Source of the DNA: Pseudoxanthomonas sp.
GTDB lineage: Bacteria; Pseudomonadota; Gammaproteobacteria; Xanthomonadales; Xanthomonadaceae
Assembly: GCF_024710765.1 (NCBI RefSeq)
Contig: NZ_JANJUE010000061.1
Location: 1-64,000 of the forward strand
Reading direction: 5' to 3'
DNA length: 64,000 bases
In this document: positions 51,889 to 62,161 of the stretch, piece by piece
Numbering within the stretch: the stretch's first letter is position 1
Layout: the number at the start of each line of letters is the position of its first letter
The notes under the pieces: model-generated
Told to the model about the DNA's origin: nothing
The model's database searches: none
Seen by the model: only the letters and a program-made list of their open reading frames with translations
Made by a program: the position numbers and the translations under genes

Positions 51889-53109
51889 TCACTTCATCGC
51901 AACGGCGTCGGGCGCGGGCGCCTTGTCTTCAGGCTTGGCATCCATCGCGACCACCTTGGCGTTGACCGGCATGCCCGGGAAGAACACCTTCTGCACGCCA
52001 CTGATGATCACGCGGTCACCGGCGACCAGGCCCTGTTCGACGATCCGCAGGCCCTGGACAACCCGGCCCAGCTTCACGTCGCGGCGCTGGGCTTTGCCTT
52101 CCTTGTCGACCACGTAGACGTAGCGGCGATCCTGGTCGGTGAGCACGGCCTTGTCGTCGACCAGCGCGGCCTTGAACTCGCCGCTGCCCAGCAGGCGCAC
52201 GCGCGCATACAGGCCGGGCGTGAACAGGCGGTCCTTGTTGTCCAGCACCGCGCGGGCGCGGATGGTGCCGGTGCTGCGATCGACCTGGTTGTCCAGGAAG
52301 TCGACGGTGCCGGCATGCGGGAAGCCCTGATCGTCGGCCAGCGCGACCTGCACCGGTACCTTGCCGTCACGCTCGCTCGGGCGTTCGCCCTTGCGCGCCA
52401 TCTCGGCGTAGCGCAGGAACGCGCGCTCGTCGGCATCGAAGTGCACGTGCACCTTGTCCAGCGACACCAGCGTGGTCAGCACGCTGGCGCTGTCGCCGGC
52501 GGTGACCAGGTTGCCGGCGGTCACCAGCGCACGGCCGGCGCGGCCGTCGATCGGGGCGCGCACCTGGGTCCATTCCAGGTTGAGGCGGGCCGAGTCCACC
52601 GCGGCCTGGGCGGCGGCGACATTTGCCTGCGCCTGGGCGGCGGCGGCGCGACGCTGCTCGTATTCCTCGGTGGAGATGGCCTGCAGTTCGGACAGCTTGC
52701 GCGCGCGCTCGGCTTCGCTGCGACCGAGTTCTGCCTGGGTGCGGGCACGTGCCAGCTCGGCCTGCGCGCGTGCCAGATCGGCGCGGTAGCTGCGCGCGTC
52801 GATGGTGAAGAGGACATCGCCCTTCTTCACTTCCTGGCCTTCGGTGTAGCTGACGCGATCGATGTAACCGGACACGCGCGGACGCAGCTCGACGTTTTCG
52901 ATCGCCTCGATGCGGCCACTGAATTCGTCCCATTGGCTGACCGGCTTGATCAGCACCGGGGCGACGCTGACCGAAGGCGGCGGCGGCGCGCCGGCTTCGC
53001 TGGCCTGGCCGCCGCTGCAGCCGGCCAGGATGGCCAGCGACAGCGCGCTGGCCGCGCCCAGGGCAAGGAATCGTCGCGTACGCGGAGCGATGTCGATGTA
53101 CTTGTTCAT
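51889..53109 (-). CDS. RND efflux periplasmic adaptor (MexE-like membrane fusion protein)
   Basis: A 406-residue lipoprotein (lipobox SLAILAGC, Cys near residue 31). After a short linker, PVLIKPVSQWDEFSGRIEAI and VELRPRVSGYIDRVSYTEGQ with VKKGDVLFTIDARSYRADLA form the lipoyl domain, a long coiled-coil hairpin (RAQAELARARTQAELGRSEA to AAAQAAVDSARLNL) follows, then the beta-barrel and membrane-proximal domains. It joins pump and outer-membrane channel. First gene of the operon, under the SoxR-box promoter. ATG 53109 is set by the lipoprotein signal. Confidence 0.94.
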   Translation of the reverse strand: MNKYIDIAPRTRRFLALGAASALSLAILAGCSGGQASEAGAPPPPSVSVAPVLIKPVSQWDEFSGRIEAIENVELRPRVSGYIDRVSYTEGQEVKKGDVLFTIDARSYRADLARAQAELARARTQAELGRSEAERARKLSELQAISTEEYEQRRAAAAQAQANVAAAQAAVDSARLNLEWTQVRAPIDGRAGRALVTAGNLVTAGDSASVLTTLVSLDKVHVHFDADERAFLRYAEMARKGERPSERDGKVPVQVALADDQGFPHAGTVDFLDNQVDRSTGTIRARAVLDNKDRLFTPGLYARVRLLGSGEFKAALVDDKAVLTDQDRRYVYVVDKEGKAQRRDVKLGRVVQGLRIVEQGLVAGDRVIISGVQKVFFPGMPVNAKVVAMDAKPEDKAPAPDAVAMK

Positions 53110-53158
53110 GGAAGTCTCGTGGGTGGTGGGGAAGGGACAACGGGCGTGAAGCCTAAGA

Positions 53159-53176
53159 CCTGAACTTAAGTTGAGG
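53159..53176 (-). promoter_or_regulatory. SoxR box in the RND efflux operon promoter
   Basis: CCTGAACTTAAGTTGAGG differs from a perfect CCTCAA-N6-TTGAGG site by one base. On the minus strand it lies in TTGACC (53174-53179), a 19-bp spacer and TAGGCT (53149-53154), the same architecture as the FMN reductase promoter. It is 50 nt upstream of the adaptor start and abuts the stop codon of the preceding SDR gene. Confidence 0.85.
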
Positions 53177-53950
53177 TCAAGCGGGGGCGGCATCGCCCCA
53201 GCGGGAAGCGGGAAAATCCGAAAACAGGGTCCGGGTCGGCGCTTCCGCCAGCTCCTTGGAGTAGGAGACGATCGGGAGCGGCTTGCCGTGACGGCTCAGC
53301 AGCGATACCGCGTTGCGTCCGACCGCCAGTGCGTTGGGCCATTCGGCGCAGGCATTTACGGCGTTGGCCGGCGTGCAGATGGGTTTGTCCACCGACAGCA
53401 ACTGCACCCGCACGCCCATCGCGTGCGCTTCCTCGTGCAGCACCTGCGCCATCATCCGCATGGTCGCCCCGGTGACCGAGGCGTGCCCGTAGCCGGACCA
53501 GCCGCGTTCGGCGAACGGACCGCCGACCAGGATGTAGTGCGTGGTGCCGCCGGACTCGGCCAGGAGCGGCAACAGATGCCGGGCCGCCGCCAGGTGCGGA
53601 ATCACGTCCATCTCCAGCTTGTGGCGCAGCACGTCGCTGGACTTGTCCAGCAGGCGTCCCGCTTCCAGCGGACTGGTCAGGCTGGCGAACACCGCGCGCA
53701 GCGGGCGGCCACGCGCGCGGATGTCCCGCGCCAGCCGCGCCGCATCGTCATCGCTGAAGATGCAGCCGCTGTGCATCAGCTCCAGTCCCGGCTCGTCGCT
53801 GAAACGCTCGGCCAGCGCCCGCATGCGCGGTCCTTCGCGCCCGATCGCCAGCACCGGGCTTCCGACTTCGAGCAGCGCGCCGACCACGCCGGCACCGACC
53901 GTGCCGGCGGCGCCCAGCACCAGCGCCTGCGGATGCGCGGCGGCTTTCAC
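53177..53950 (-). CDS. SDR-type NAD(P)-dependent oxidoreductase, atypical
   Basis: A 257-residue protein. ALVLGAAGTVGAGVVGALLE is a Rossmann loop; LRHKLEMDVIPHLAAARHLL and THYILVGGPFAERGWSGYGH follow the SDR layout with Tyr in GYGHASVTG, but the usual YxxxK Lys is not present at +4, so catalysis is uncertain. It ends against the SoxR box of the efflux operon and begins with a 4-nt overlap (ATGA) with the upstream gene. The downstream promoter suggests it is transcribed separately from the pump genes. Confidence 0.75.
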   Translation of the reverse strand: MKAAAHPQALVLGAAGTVGAGVVGALLEVGSPVLAIGREGPRMRALAERFSDEPGLELMHSGCIFSDDDAARLARDIRARGRPLRAVFASLTSPLEAGRLLDKSSDVLRHKLEMDVIPHLAAARHLLPLLAESGGTTHYILVGGPFAERGWSGYGHASVTGATMRMMAQVLHEEAHAMGVRVQLLSVDKPICTPANAVNACAEWPNALAVGRNAVSLLSRHGKPLPIVSYSKELAEAPTRTLFSDFPASRWGDAAPA

Positions 53951-54426
53951 GACCGGCTCCTGCGCGGACCGGTCAGCAGGGCGCGCTGGCCGAATGCGCG
54001 GGCGCGCACCACGGTCGCGGCGCCCGCCTGCATGCGGCGCGGCACGGTGAACTCACGGAAACCCGACACCGGTGGCCGCGGGGACAGGCGCGAACGCGAC
54101 GCTTCGGTCTGCGTGTCGGCGGACTGTCCCCGGGACCAGCGGCGCCACCAGCCGGCCAACCAACCGGACACGCCGCCGCGCGTGGGGAGGGAGGGGGCGG
54201 CGGTACGGTCCGGGTTGGCGGCCTTCTCCGCGTCGGCGGGGGAGGATTCCGACGTGGGGGAAAGTGTGGAACGACGGGGCGGGAGACCGATATCCGGATC
54301 CTGCGGCGTGATTGCCCGATCCTGCGGGGCCTGCGCACTGGCCCGGGACGGGATGGTCGCGGCCAGGTTCAGCCGCAGGGGCGCAAGCGCCTGTCCGGCG
54401 AGCGCGTGGGCGAGTGTCCCGCTCAT
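53947..54426 (-). CDS. Hypothetical Pro/Arg-rich protein
   Basis: A 159-residue protein without signal peptide. It is rich in Pro, Ser, Arg and Ala, apparently mostly disordered, with a Trp-rich patch GWLAGWWRRWSRG near residue 91 and an Arg-rich tail. The C-terminal part (GFREFTVPRRMQAGAATVVR) looks more ordered. GGGAG lies before the ATG. Its stop overlaps the SDR start by 4 nt, so the two are coupled. No family is recognised. Confidence 0.6.
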   Translation of the reverse strand: MSGTLAHALAGQALAPLRLNLAATIPSRASAQAPQDRAITPQDPDIGLPPRRSTLSPTSESSPADAEKAANPDRTAAPSLPTRGGVSGWLAGWWRRWSRGQSADTQTEASRSRLSPRPPVSGFREFTVPRRMQAGAATVVRARAFGQRALLTGPRRSRS

Positions 54427-54779
54427 GGGATGTTTTCTCCCATGTCCGGGACAATCGTGGACGACAGCCAGAACGTGGCCATCGCAGGCGTCCCGCCGTG
54501 ACCGGCCTCCACCGTTTCCTGCCGACGGCGGGGACGCAGCCGGATTTCCACGCCAGGCGCGTGCCGACCCAGCGCAAACGACCGCATGGCCGAAGTTTCG
54601 GGCAGGCGACGAATAGCCAGGGGGAGGCGGGTTGGCGAGGAGAAAAGCATGAGGTCGGTCACTGCGATAGGAGCAGGGCGCCTACCTTATGCCGACAAAG
54701 GGGACTTGATTAGTCCAGATTTAGGGGAATAATCATCCCGCTGGCGGTCCAATCCGGACCGACCTCCCCCGGAGTTCCC
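54427..54779. other. Divergent gap with LysR promoter
   Basis: A 353-base gap between the Pro/Arg-rich gene and lysR. TGATTA (54707-54712) and TAATCA (54730-54735) are inverted over 17 bp; overlapping TTGATT (54706-54711) and AATAAT (54728-54733) look like a promoter for the LysR gene. This is where a LysR protein would bind to regulate itself. The frame 54423-54662 on the minus strand starts with an ATG but has no ribosome binding site and unlikely composition, so it is not called. Confidence 0.5.
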
Positions 54780-55832
54780 ATGAGCCACGATCTGAACGAC
54801 ACGCTGATCTTCGTCAAGGTGGTCGAGCAGGGCAGCTTCATCGCCGCCGCCAAGACGCTCGGCCTGCCGAAAACCACGGTCAGCCGCAAGGTGCAGGAAC
54901 TGGAAACGCGCCTGGGCGCGCAGTTGCTGCACCGGACCACCCGCAAGCTCGGCCTCACCGAGGCGGGCAACATCTATTACGAACATTGCCAGCGAATCGC
55001 GCGCGAATTGAGCGAGGCCGAGAGCGCGGTCAATCAGTTGCAGGGCGGTCCTCGCGGCTGGCTGCGCTTCACCACGCCGTATTCGATCGGCATCGACAAG
55101 ATTGCGCCGCTGCTCGGCGAATTCCACGCGCAGTACCCGGAGATCCGGGTGGAGATGCTGCTGAGCAACGAGCCGCTGGATCTGATCGGCGGTGAGATCG
55201 ATGTCGCCCTGCGGTTGGGCAACCTGCCCGATTCCAACCTGGTCGCACGCCGGCTGGGCGTGCTGCGCACCCAGGTCTACGCGAGCAAGAGCTACCTGGC
55301 CCGCTACGGCGAACCACTGGGGCCGGATGATCTGCAGCATCACCGCGCGCTGGCGATGCCCAAGCACCGGCGGGGGGGCGGCAGCTTCTGCTGGAGCCTC
55401 AACGATGGCAACCAGGACAAGGACTTCGCGATCAATCCGATCCTGATCGCCAACGATCCGGCCGCGCTGAAAGGCGCGCTGCTGTGCGGCGAGGGCTTGA
55501 TGGTGGCGGCGGACGTGATGGTCAGGCCGTATCTGGAACAGGGCTATGTGCAGCGCGTGCTGGCCGGCTGGACCGGACCGGAGTTCGAGTTCAACGCGGT
55601 GTTCCCGCGTGGCCGCATGATGTCGCCGAAAGTGCGTGCGTTCGTCGACTTCCTGGTCGAACGGTTGAAGTTCGACATGGATTACATGATGGAACACTGC
55701 CCGGTCTACCTGAAGCAGCAGGCCGAGGCCTGCGCGAGCGCGCTGGCCGAATCGGTGCGCCGCGAGACCGAGGCGGAGAAAGCGGCGGAAATCGCTGACG
55801 GCCGCCGTGTGCTGGCCGAAGTGGTGAACTGA
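54780..55832 (+). CDS. LysR-family transcriptional regulator
   Basis: A 350-residue regulator. The N-terminal helix-turn-helix reads LNDTLIFVKVVEQGSFIAAA, KTLGLPKTTVSRKVQELETR and LGAQLLHRTTRKLGLTEAG. The effector domain follows (LRFTTPYSIGIDKIAPLLGE, VALRLGNLPDSNLVARRLGV). It is about 40 residues longer than usual owing to a C-terminal tail rich in Ala and Glu. The target may be the divergent 54426-53177 operon or a distant gene. GGAG lies 8 nt before the ATG. Confidence 0.93.
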   Translation: MSHDLNDTLIFVKVVEQGSFIAAAKTLGLPKTTVSRKVQELETRLGAQLLHRTTRKLGLTEAGNIYYEHCQRIARELSEAESAVNQLQGGPRGWLRFTTPYSIGIDKIAPLLGEFHAQYPEIRVEMLLSNEPLDLIGGEIDVALRLGNLPDSNLVARRLGVLRTQVYASKSYLARYGEPLGPDDLQHHRALAMPKHRRGGGSFCWSLNDGNQDKDFAINPILIANDPAALKGALLCGEGLMVAADVMVRPYLEQGYVQRVLAGWTGPEFEFNAVFPRGRMMSPKVRAFVDFLVERLKFDMDYMMEHCPVYLKQQAEACASALAESVRRETEAEKAAEIADGRRVLAEVVN

Positions 55833-55915
55833 GTTCGGCCCTTCCGCGTCGTCGCCATCCACCGGCTAACATGCCGGCGGTGGCGCGACGCCCGCGCCTT
55901 GCCCGGAGGCGAACG

Positions 55916-56491
55916 ATGAAGACGTGGATTCCCCTGATCGCGGCACTGCTGCTGGCCGCCTGCAAACCCGCGGCGGAACCGGTACCCGCGGAACCCGCCG
56001 CTGCCGACGCCCCGGCCGCGGATGCATCCGCGCAAGCCGCACCGGAGCCGATCGCGCAGACCCATGGCGGCGCGGCCGCGCCGACGCCCACCGCCGCCGG
56101 CGAAACCGACGACCATGCCGAGGTCAACCGGCGCATCGGCCAGATGCTGGGCGATGCCACCCGCTATGAAACCGCGATCCTGGCGTTCCAGCAGGCCGTC
56201 GCGCAGAAGGATGCCGCCACCGTCGCGGCGATGATCGATTTCCCGTTCAGGGCCACCGTCGGCGGCGAGCCGGCCACCATCAAGGACGCACCCGAATTCA
56301 TTGCCCAGTACGGTCGCATCGTCACCCCGGAGATGGCGGAAGTGATCGTGCGGCAGCGCTACTCGGACTTGTTCGTCAACGGCAAGGGCGTGATGTTCGG
56401 CAGCGGCGAGGCCTGGATCAACGGCATCTGCGTGGACAAGGCCTGCAACTCGTTCAACGTGCGGGTGGTGGCCTTGCAGCCGACCGGGTAG
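55916..56491 (+). CDS. Hypothetical lipoprotein with NTF2-like domain
   Basis: A 191-residue lipoprotein (MKTWIPLIAALLLAAC, Cys16), followed by an Ala/Pro-rich linker to about residue 60 and a compact domain: ETAILAFQQAVAQKDAATVA, AMIDFPFRATVGGEPATIKD, FIAQYGRIVTPEMAEVIVRQ and WINGICVDKACNSFNVRVVA. The order helix-IDFP-sheet looks like an NTF2/SnoaL-type fold. Two Cys near the end probably form a disulfide. Function unknown. GGAGG precedes the ATG. Confidence 0.75.
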   Translation: MKTWIPLIAALLLAACKPAAEPVPAEPAAADAPAADASAQAAPEPIAQTHGGAAAPTPTAAGETDDHAEVNRRIGQMLGDATRYETAILAFQQAVAQKDAATVAAMIDFPFRATVGGEPATIKDAPEFIAQYGRIVTPEMAEVIVRQRYSDLFVNGKGVMFGSGEAWINGICVDKACNSFNVRVVALQPTG

Positions 56492-56501
56492 TCCTGACGT
56501 T

Positions 56502-56568
56502 GGAGCGACGTGAGTCGCGACCTTTGCTATTCTCCTGCCTGGAATGTGGTCGCGACTCACGTCGCTCC
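56502..56568. repeat. REP-like inverted repeat with perfect 21-bp arms
   Basis: The left arm (56502-56522, GGAGCGACGTGAGTCGCGAC plus C) and right arm (56548-56568) are exact reverse complements around a 25-nt loop. Related single arms occur at 7355-7374 and 11490-11513. It begins 10 nt past the lipoprotein stop. It probably represents the paired form of a dispersed element and could fold strongly in RNA or in extruded DNA. Confidence 0.8.
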
Positions 56569-56591
56569 TGCAAGGCGGCATCCGGAACAAG

Positions 56592-56618
56592 ACAGGGCGG
56601 CCATGGCCGCCCTGTTTC
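56592..56618. terminator. Bidirectional terminator between the lipoprotein gene and hppA
   Basis: ACAGGGCGGCCA and TGGCCGCCCTGT form a perfect 24-bp palindrome (56592-56615), followed by TTTC on the plus strand and preceded by AACAAG. It lies between convergent stops. Confidence 0.7.
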
Positions 56619-56643
56619 GTCGCGCCGGTACATCCCGGCCGCG

Positions 56644-59079
<2,436 letters not shown>

Positions 59080-59330
59080 GACCCCTCCCAAGGTTGATGG
59101 ATGACGTCCGGCGAATGCGTGACCGGTCGAAACCCGGGTGGGGCGGTGATCCCGATGGAGCCTGTCGAACGGGATACAGCCACTGCGGCGGGGCCGCGCG
59201 GATACCGACGTGTTCAGACAATCCCTGGAGCAACCCGAGTATGACCCGAGCCCGGTCCGCCCGCCAACCGCGAGGCGGGGTTCAGGCGGGCCGTGCCAGC
59301 CTTGCCCGGTCGTTTTTCCGAGGTTGCCCG

Positions 59331-59855
59331 ATGCGTCCGATTTCCCCCCTCGTGCTGGCCGCCCTCCTGGCCACGACCGCCGTCACGCCTGCGTTTGCGG
59401 CCGATCCGCAGCCGGAGATCAAGCGGCCCGCCGCCGCCGCCCAGGCGGTGGGTACGGTCCATACCATCCGCCAGATTCCGGAAGCGTGTGCCCGCTTCGA
59501 AGGCATGTTCACCGGTGATGCCGCGCAGCCCTACCGCTTCAGCGTGGTCCGGACCAGCGCCCAGTGCCAGCCGCGCGCGCGCCTGCTGGATGCCGCCAAG
59601 GCCAAGCCGGACACCGCTTCGGGCTGGCTGCTCAACGATGTCATCCGCATCCCCAGCGCCGCCTGCGCGTCGCAACAGGCGGTGGTGCGCGTCTGGCGCA
59701 AGCCGGTCGCGGTCAGCACGCCGGACAAGGACGGCCAGGGCCAGGCCCGCATCTACCTGGAAGACGCCAGGCAGGACATCGCCGCCGGCAAGATCGCGCA
59801 GGCGAAGATCCCGCTGTTCGCCACGGAAATGAAGGTCGAGGGCAAGTGCCCGTAA
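59331..59855 (+). CDS. Hypothetical secreted protein
   Basis: A 174-residue exported protein. The signal peptide [20 protein letters not shown] ends near AFA-ADP. The mature domain has [20 protein letters not shown] and [20 protein letters not shown], with Cys at four positions that may pair. It looks like one small beta-sheet domain. No family is recognised. It diverges from hppA and is followed by a strong terminator, so it is an independent transcription unit. Confidence 0.7.
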   Translation: MRPISPLVLAALLATTAVTPAFAADPQPEIKRPAAAAQAVGTVHTIRQIPEACARFEGMFTGDAAQPYRFSVVRTSAQCQPRARLLDAAKAKPDTASGWLLNDVIRIPSAACASQQAVVRVWRKPVAVSTPDKDGQGQARIYLEDARQDIAAGKIAQAKIPLFATEMKVEGKCP

Positions 59856-59883
59856 GGATGGCTGGAAACGCCTTGCCGCAAGA

Positions 59884-59921
59884 AAAGCGACCTCGCCCAT
59901 CGGCGAGGTCGCTTTAATTTT
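59884..59921. terminator. Rho-independent terminator
   Basis: AAAGCGACCTCGCC and GGCGAGGTCGCTTT (14 bp) enclose CATC, followed by AATTTT. Thirty bases past the secreted-protein stop; the A-rich left side could also stop the convergent pfp transcript. Confidence 0.88.
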
Positions 59922-60007
59922 GCCCCGGGATGCAGGCCAGCTCACGCGTGGAACGCCGCAAAGCGCGGCAGGAGCAGGGCGGTATCAGGATTACCGCCCG
60001 ACGTGGC

Positions 60008-61264
60008 TCACCCTTCCCACTTGGGCAACTTCTGCTTCACCGCCACGTTCTTAAGCGCCACGTACTTGGGCAACCCGTCGCGACCGAATTCGGGATAGGC
60101 CTCGCCGCGGATCAGCGGCTCCAGGTATTTGCGCGCGGCGGCGGTGATGCCATAGCCGTCCTTGCGCAGGAAACCATTCGGCATCTTCTTTTCGTGGTTG
60201 GCGACCTTTTCCAGCGGCGCGGCTTCGATCTTCCAGCGATACGGCGCATCGGAAGTGCGCACGATCACCGGCATCACCGCGTTGCGGCCCTTCAGCGCGT
60301 ACTGCACCGCGGCCTTGCCGACCGCCTGCGCCTGCTCCCAGTCGGTCTTCGAGGCGATGTGGCGGGCCGAGCGCTGCAGGTAGTCGGGCAGGGTCCAGTG
60401 GACCTTGAAGCCCAGTTGATCCTTGACCCGGCCGGCCAGGTAGGACGCGACGCCGCCGAGCTGGGTGTGCCCGAACGAATCCTTGCCGCCGCCGGCGTCG
60501 GCGACGAAGCGGCCGTCGGCGTACTGGATGCCTTCGCTGGCCACCACCACGCACCAGCCGACCTTGGCGACGACCTTCTTCACCTGCGCCAGGAACGCGG
60601 CCTCGTCGTAGGCGCGCTCGGGGAACAGGATGATCTGGGGCGCGTCGTCCGGCGACTGCCCGGCCAGTCCGGCCGCCGCGGCCAGCCAGCCGGCGTGCCG
60701 GCCCATGGCCTCGTACACGAACACCTTGGTCGAGGTCTCGGCCATCGCCGCCACGTCCAACGCGGCCTCGCGCACGGATACCGCGGTGTACTTGGCCGCC
60801 GAACCGAAGCCGGGGCAGGTGTCGGTCACGGCCAGATCGTTGTCCACCGTCTTGGGCACGCCGATACAGGTCAGTGGGTAGTCGAAGGCCTTGGCCAACT
60901 GGGACACCTTGAGCGCGGTGTCGGCCGAGTCGTTGCCGCCGTTGTAGAGGAACCAGCGCACGTCATGGGCCTTGAACACGGCCAGCAGGCGCTCGTAGCG
61001 CGCGCGATCGGCTTCCAGCGACTTCAGCTTGACCCGGCACGAGCCGAACGCGCCGCCGGGGGTCTGGGCGAGGGCGCGGATGGCTGCCGCCGACTCCTTG
61101 CTGGTGTCGATCAGCTCCTCGCGCAGGGCGCCCAGGATGCCGTTGCGGGCCGCCAAGACCTTGATTTTACGGGCGCGGGCTTCGCCGATGACGGCCGCCG
61201 CGGTGGCGTTGATGACGGCGGTGACACCGCCGGACTGCGCATAAAGTAGGGTGCCCTGGGTCAT
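60008..61264 (-). CDS. pfp: PPi-dependent 6-phosphofructokinase
   Basis: A 418-residue enzyme interconverting fructose 6-phosphate and fructose 1,6-bisphosphate with PPi in place of ATP, reversible, in the cytoplasm. LLYAQSGGVTAVINATAAAV is the phosphate-binding start, FLYNGGNDSADTALKV replaces the ATP-type GGDGS by GGND, and IGVPKTVDNDLAVTDTCPGF has the Lys that marks PPi use and the catalytic Asp. YEAMGRHAGWLAAAAGLA is the substrate loop. It belongs to the beta-type/PfpB-like group of proteobacteria. Divergent from adk, near hppA. Confidence 0.95.
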   Translation of the reverse strand: MTQGTLLYAQSGGVTAVINATAAAVIGEARARKIKVLAARNGILGALREELIDTSKESAAAIRALAQTPGGAFGSCRVKLKSLEADRARYERLLAVFKAHDVRWFLYNGGNDSADTALKVSQLAKAFDYPLTCIGVPKTVDNDLAVTDTCPGFGSAAKYTAVSVREAALDVAAMAETSTKVFVYEAMGRHAGWLAAAAGLAGQSPDDAPQIILFPERAYDEAAFLAQVKKVVAKVGWCVVVASEGIQYADGRFVADAGGGKDSFGHTQLGGVASYLAGRVKDQLGFKVHWTLPDYLQRSARHIASKTDWEQAQAVGKAAVQYALKGRNAVMPVIVRTSDAPYRWKIEAAPLEKVANHEKKMPNGFLRKDGYGITAAARKYLEPLIRGEAYPEFGRDGLPKYVALKNVAVKQKLPKWEG

Positions 61265-61385
61265 GGGGGATTCGTTCCGGGTTGCCTGGATGCGGTAAGC
61301 TTCACACAGATGACGCGGTGCAGCGAGGCGCGGTGGATCCCGCCGCCCGGCGCCGCCAGCAGGATTCTAGTTCGGGAGTTACACA

Positions 61386-61964
61386 ATGCGATTGGTTCTA
61401 CTGGGCCCCCCCGGGTCGGGCAAGGGCACTCAGGCAGCGCGTCTGAAGGAATATCTGCAGGTTCCGCACATTTCCACCGGTGATCTGCTCCGCGCCGAAG
61501 TGGCCGCGGGCTCCCCCCTCGGCCTGCAGGCCAAGGAGATCATGGCGCGTGGCGATTTCGTCAGCGACGAGATCCTGCTGGGCATGTTGGAGGACCGGTT
61601 CGCCCGTCCGGATACCGCCAACGGTTTCATCCTGGATGGCTATCCCCGCAACCTGGTCCAGGCCGATGCCCTGGGCGTGCTGCTGGACAAGATCCGCCAG
61701 CCGATGGATTTCGCGGTGCAACTGGAAGTGCCCACCGATCTGCTGGTGGAGCGGATTGCCGGCCGGGCCAAGGCCGAGGGCCGCGACGACGATTCCCCGG
61801 AGGTGGTCCGCAATCGCCTGGACAAGTACACCAGCCAGACCGCACCGGTGATCGACTACTACCGCCAGCACGGCCAGTTGACCGTCGTCGACGGCGTGGG
61901 CTCGCTGGACGATGTGTTCAGCCGCCTGATCGAGGCGCTGTCGCCGGCCAAGGAAGTCGGCTGA
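61386..61964 (+). CDS. adk: Adenylate kinase
   Basis: A 192-residue short-form enzyme that balances ATP, ADP and AMP. MRLVLLGPPGSGKGTQAARL is the P-loop, HISTGDLLRAEVAAGSPLG and the GFILDGYPRNLVQADAL segment form the AMP site, and the LID is short (RAKAEGRDDDSPEVVRNRLD, without the four zinc Cys). Arg residues for catalysis are in place. GGGAG lies 7 nt before the ATG. First gene of a probable adk-mpl-LON gene string on the plus strand. Confidence 0.97.
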   Translation: MRLVLLGPPGSGKGTQAARLKEYLQVPHISTGDLLRAEVAAGSPLGLQAKEIMARGDFVSDEILLGMLEDRFARPDTANGFILDGYPRNLVQADALGVLLDKIRQPMDFAVQLEVPTDLLVERIAGRAKAEGRDDDSPEVVRNRLDKYTSQTAPVIDYYRQHGQLTVVDGVGSLDDVFSRLIEALSPAKEVG

Positions 61965-62161
61965 GGCCGGCTTCCGCGGAGTCCGGTTCGCTGCCCGCGC
62001 GGCGACCGGCCCGCGCGGGGCGTGGCGCCGGTTTCATCCGGACTCCGGCCCATTCCTGATCCCCGCACCGCGTGCCGGTGCATGACTTCCGCCCGGGTCC
62101 GCCCCGTGCCGAAATCCGGGCGCTGGGCTACAGTCTCATCGTTCACCACGGAAGCGTCGTC

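Noticed and set aside
54423-54662. A 79-residue minus-strand frame before the LysR gene
   Set aside because: No ribosome site, overlap of its end with the next gene's start, no recognisable composition; the region is better explained as promoter DNA.
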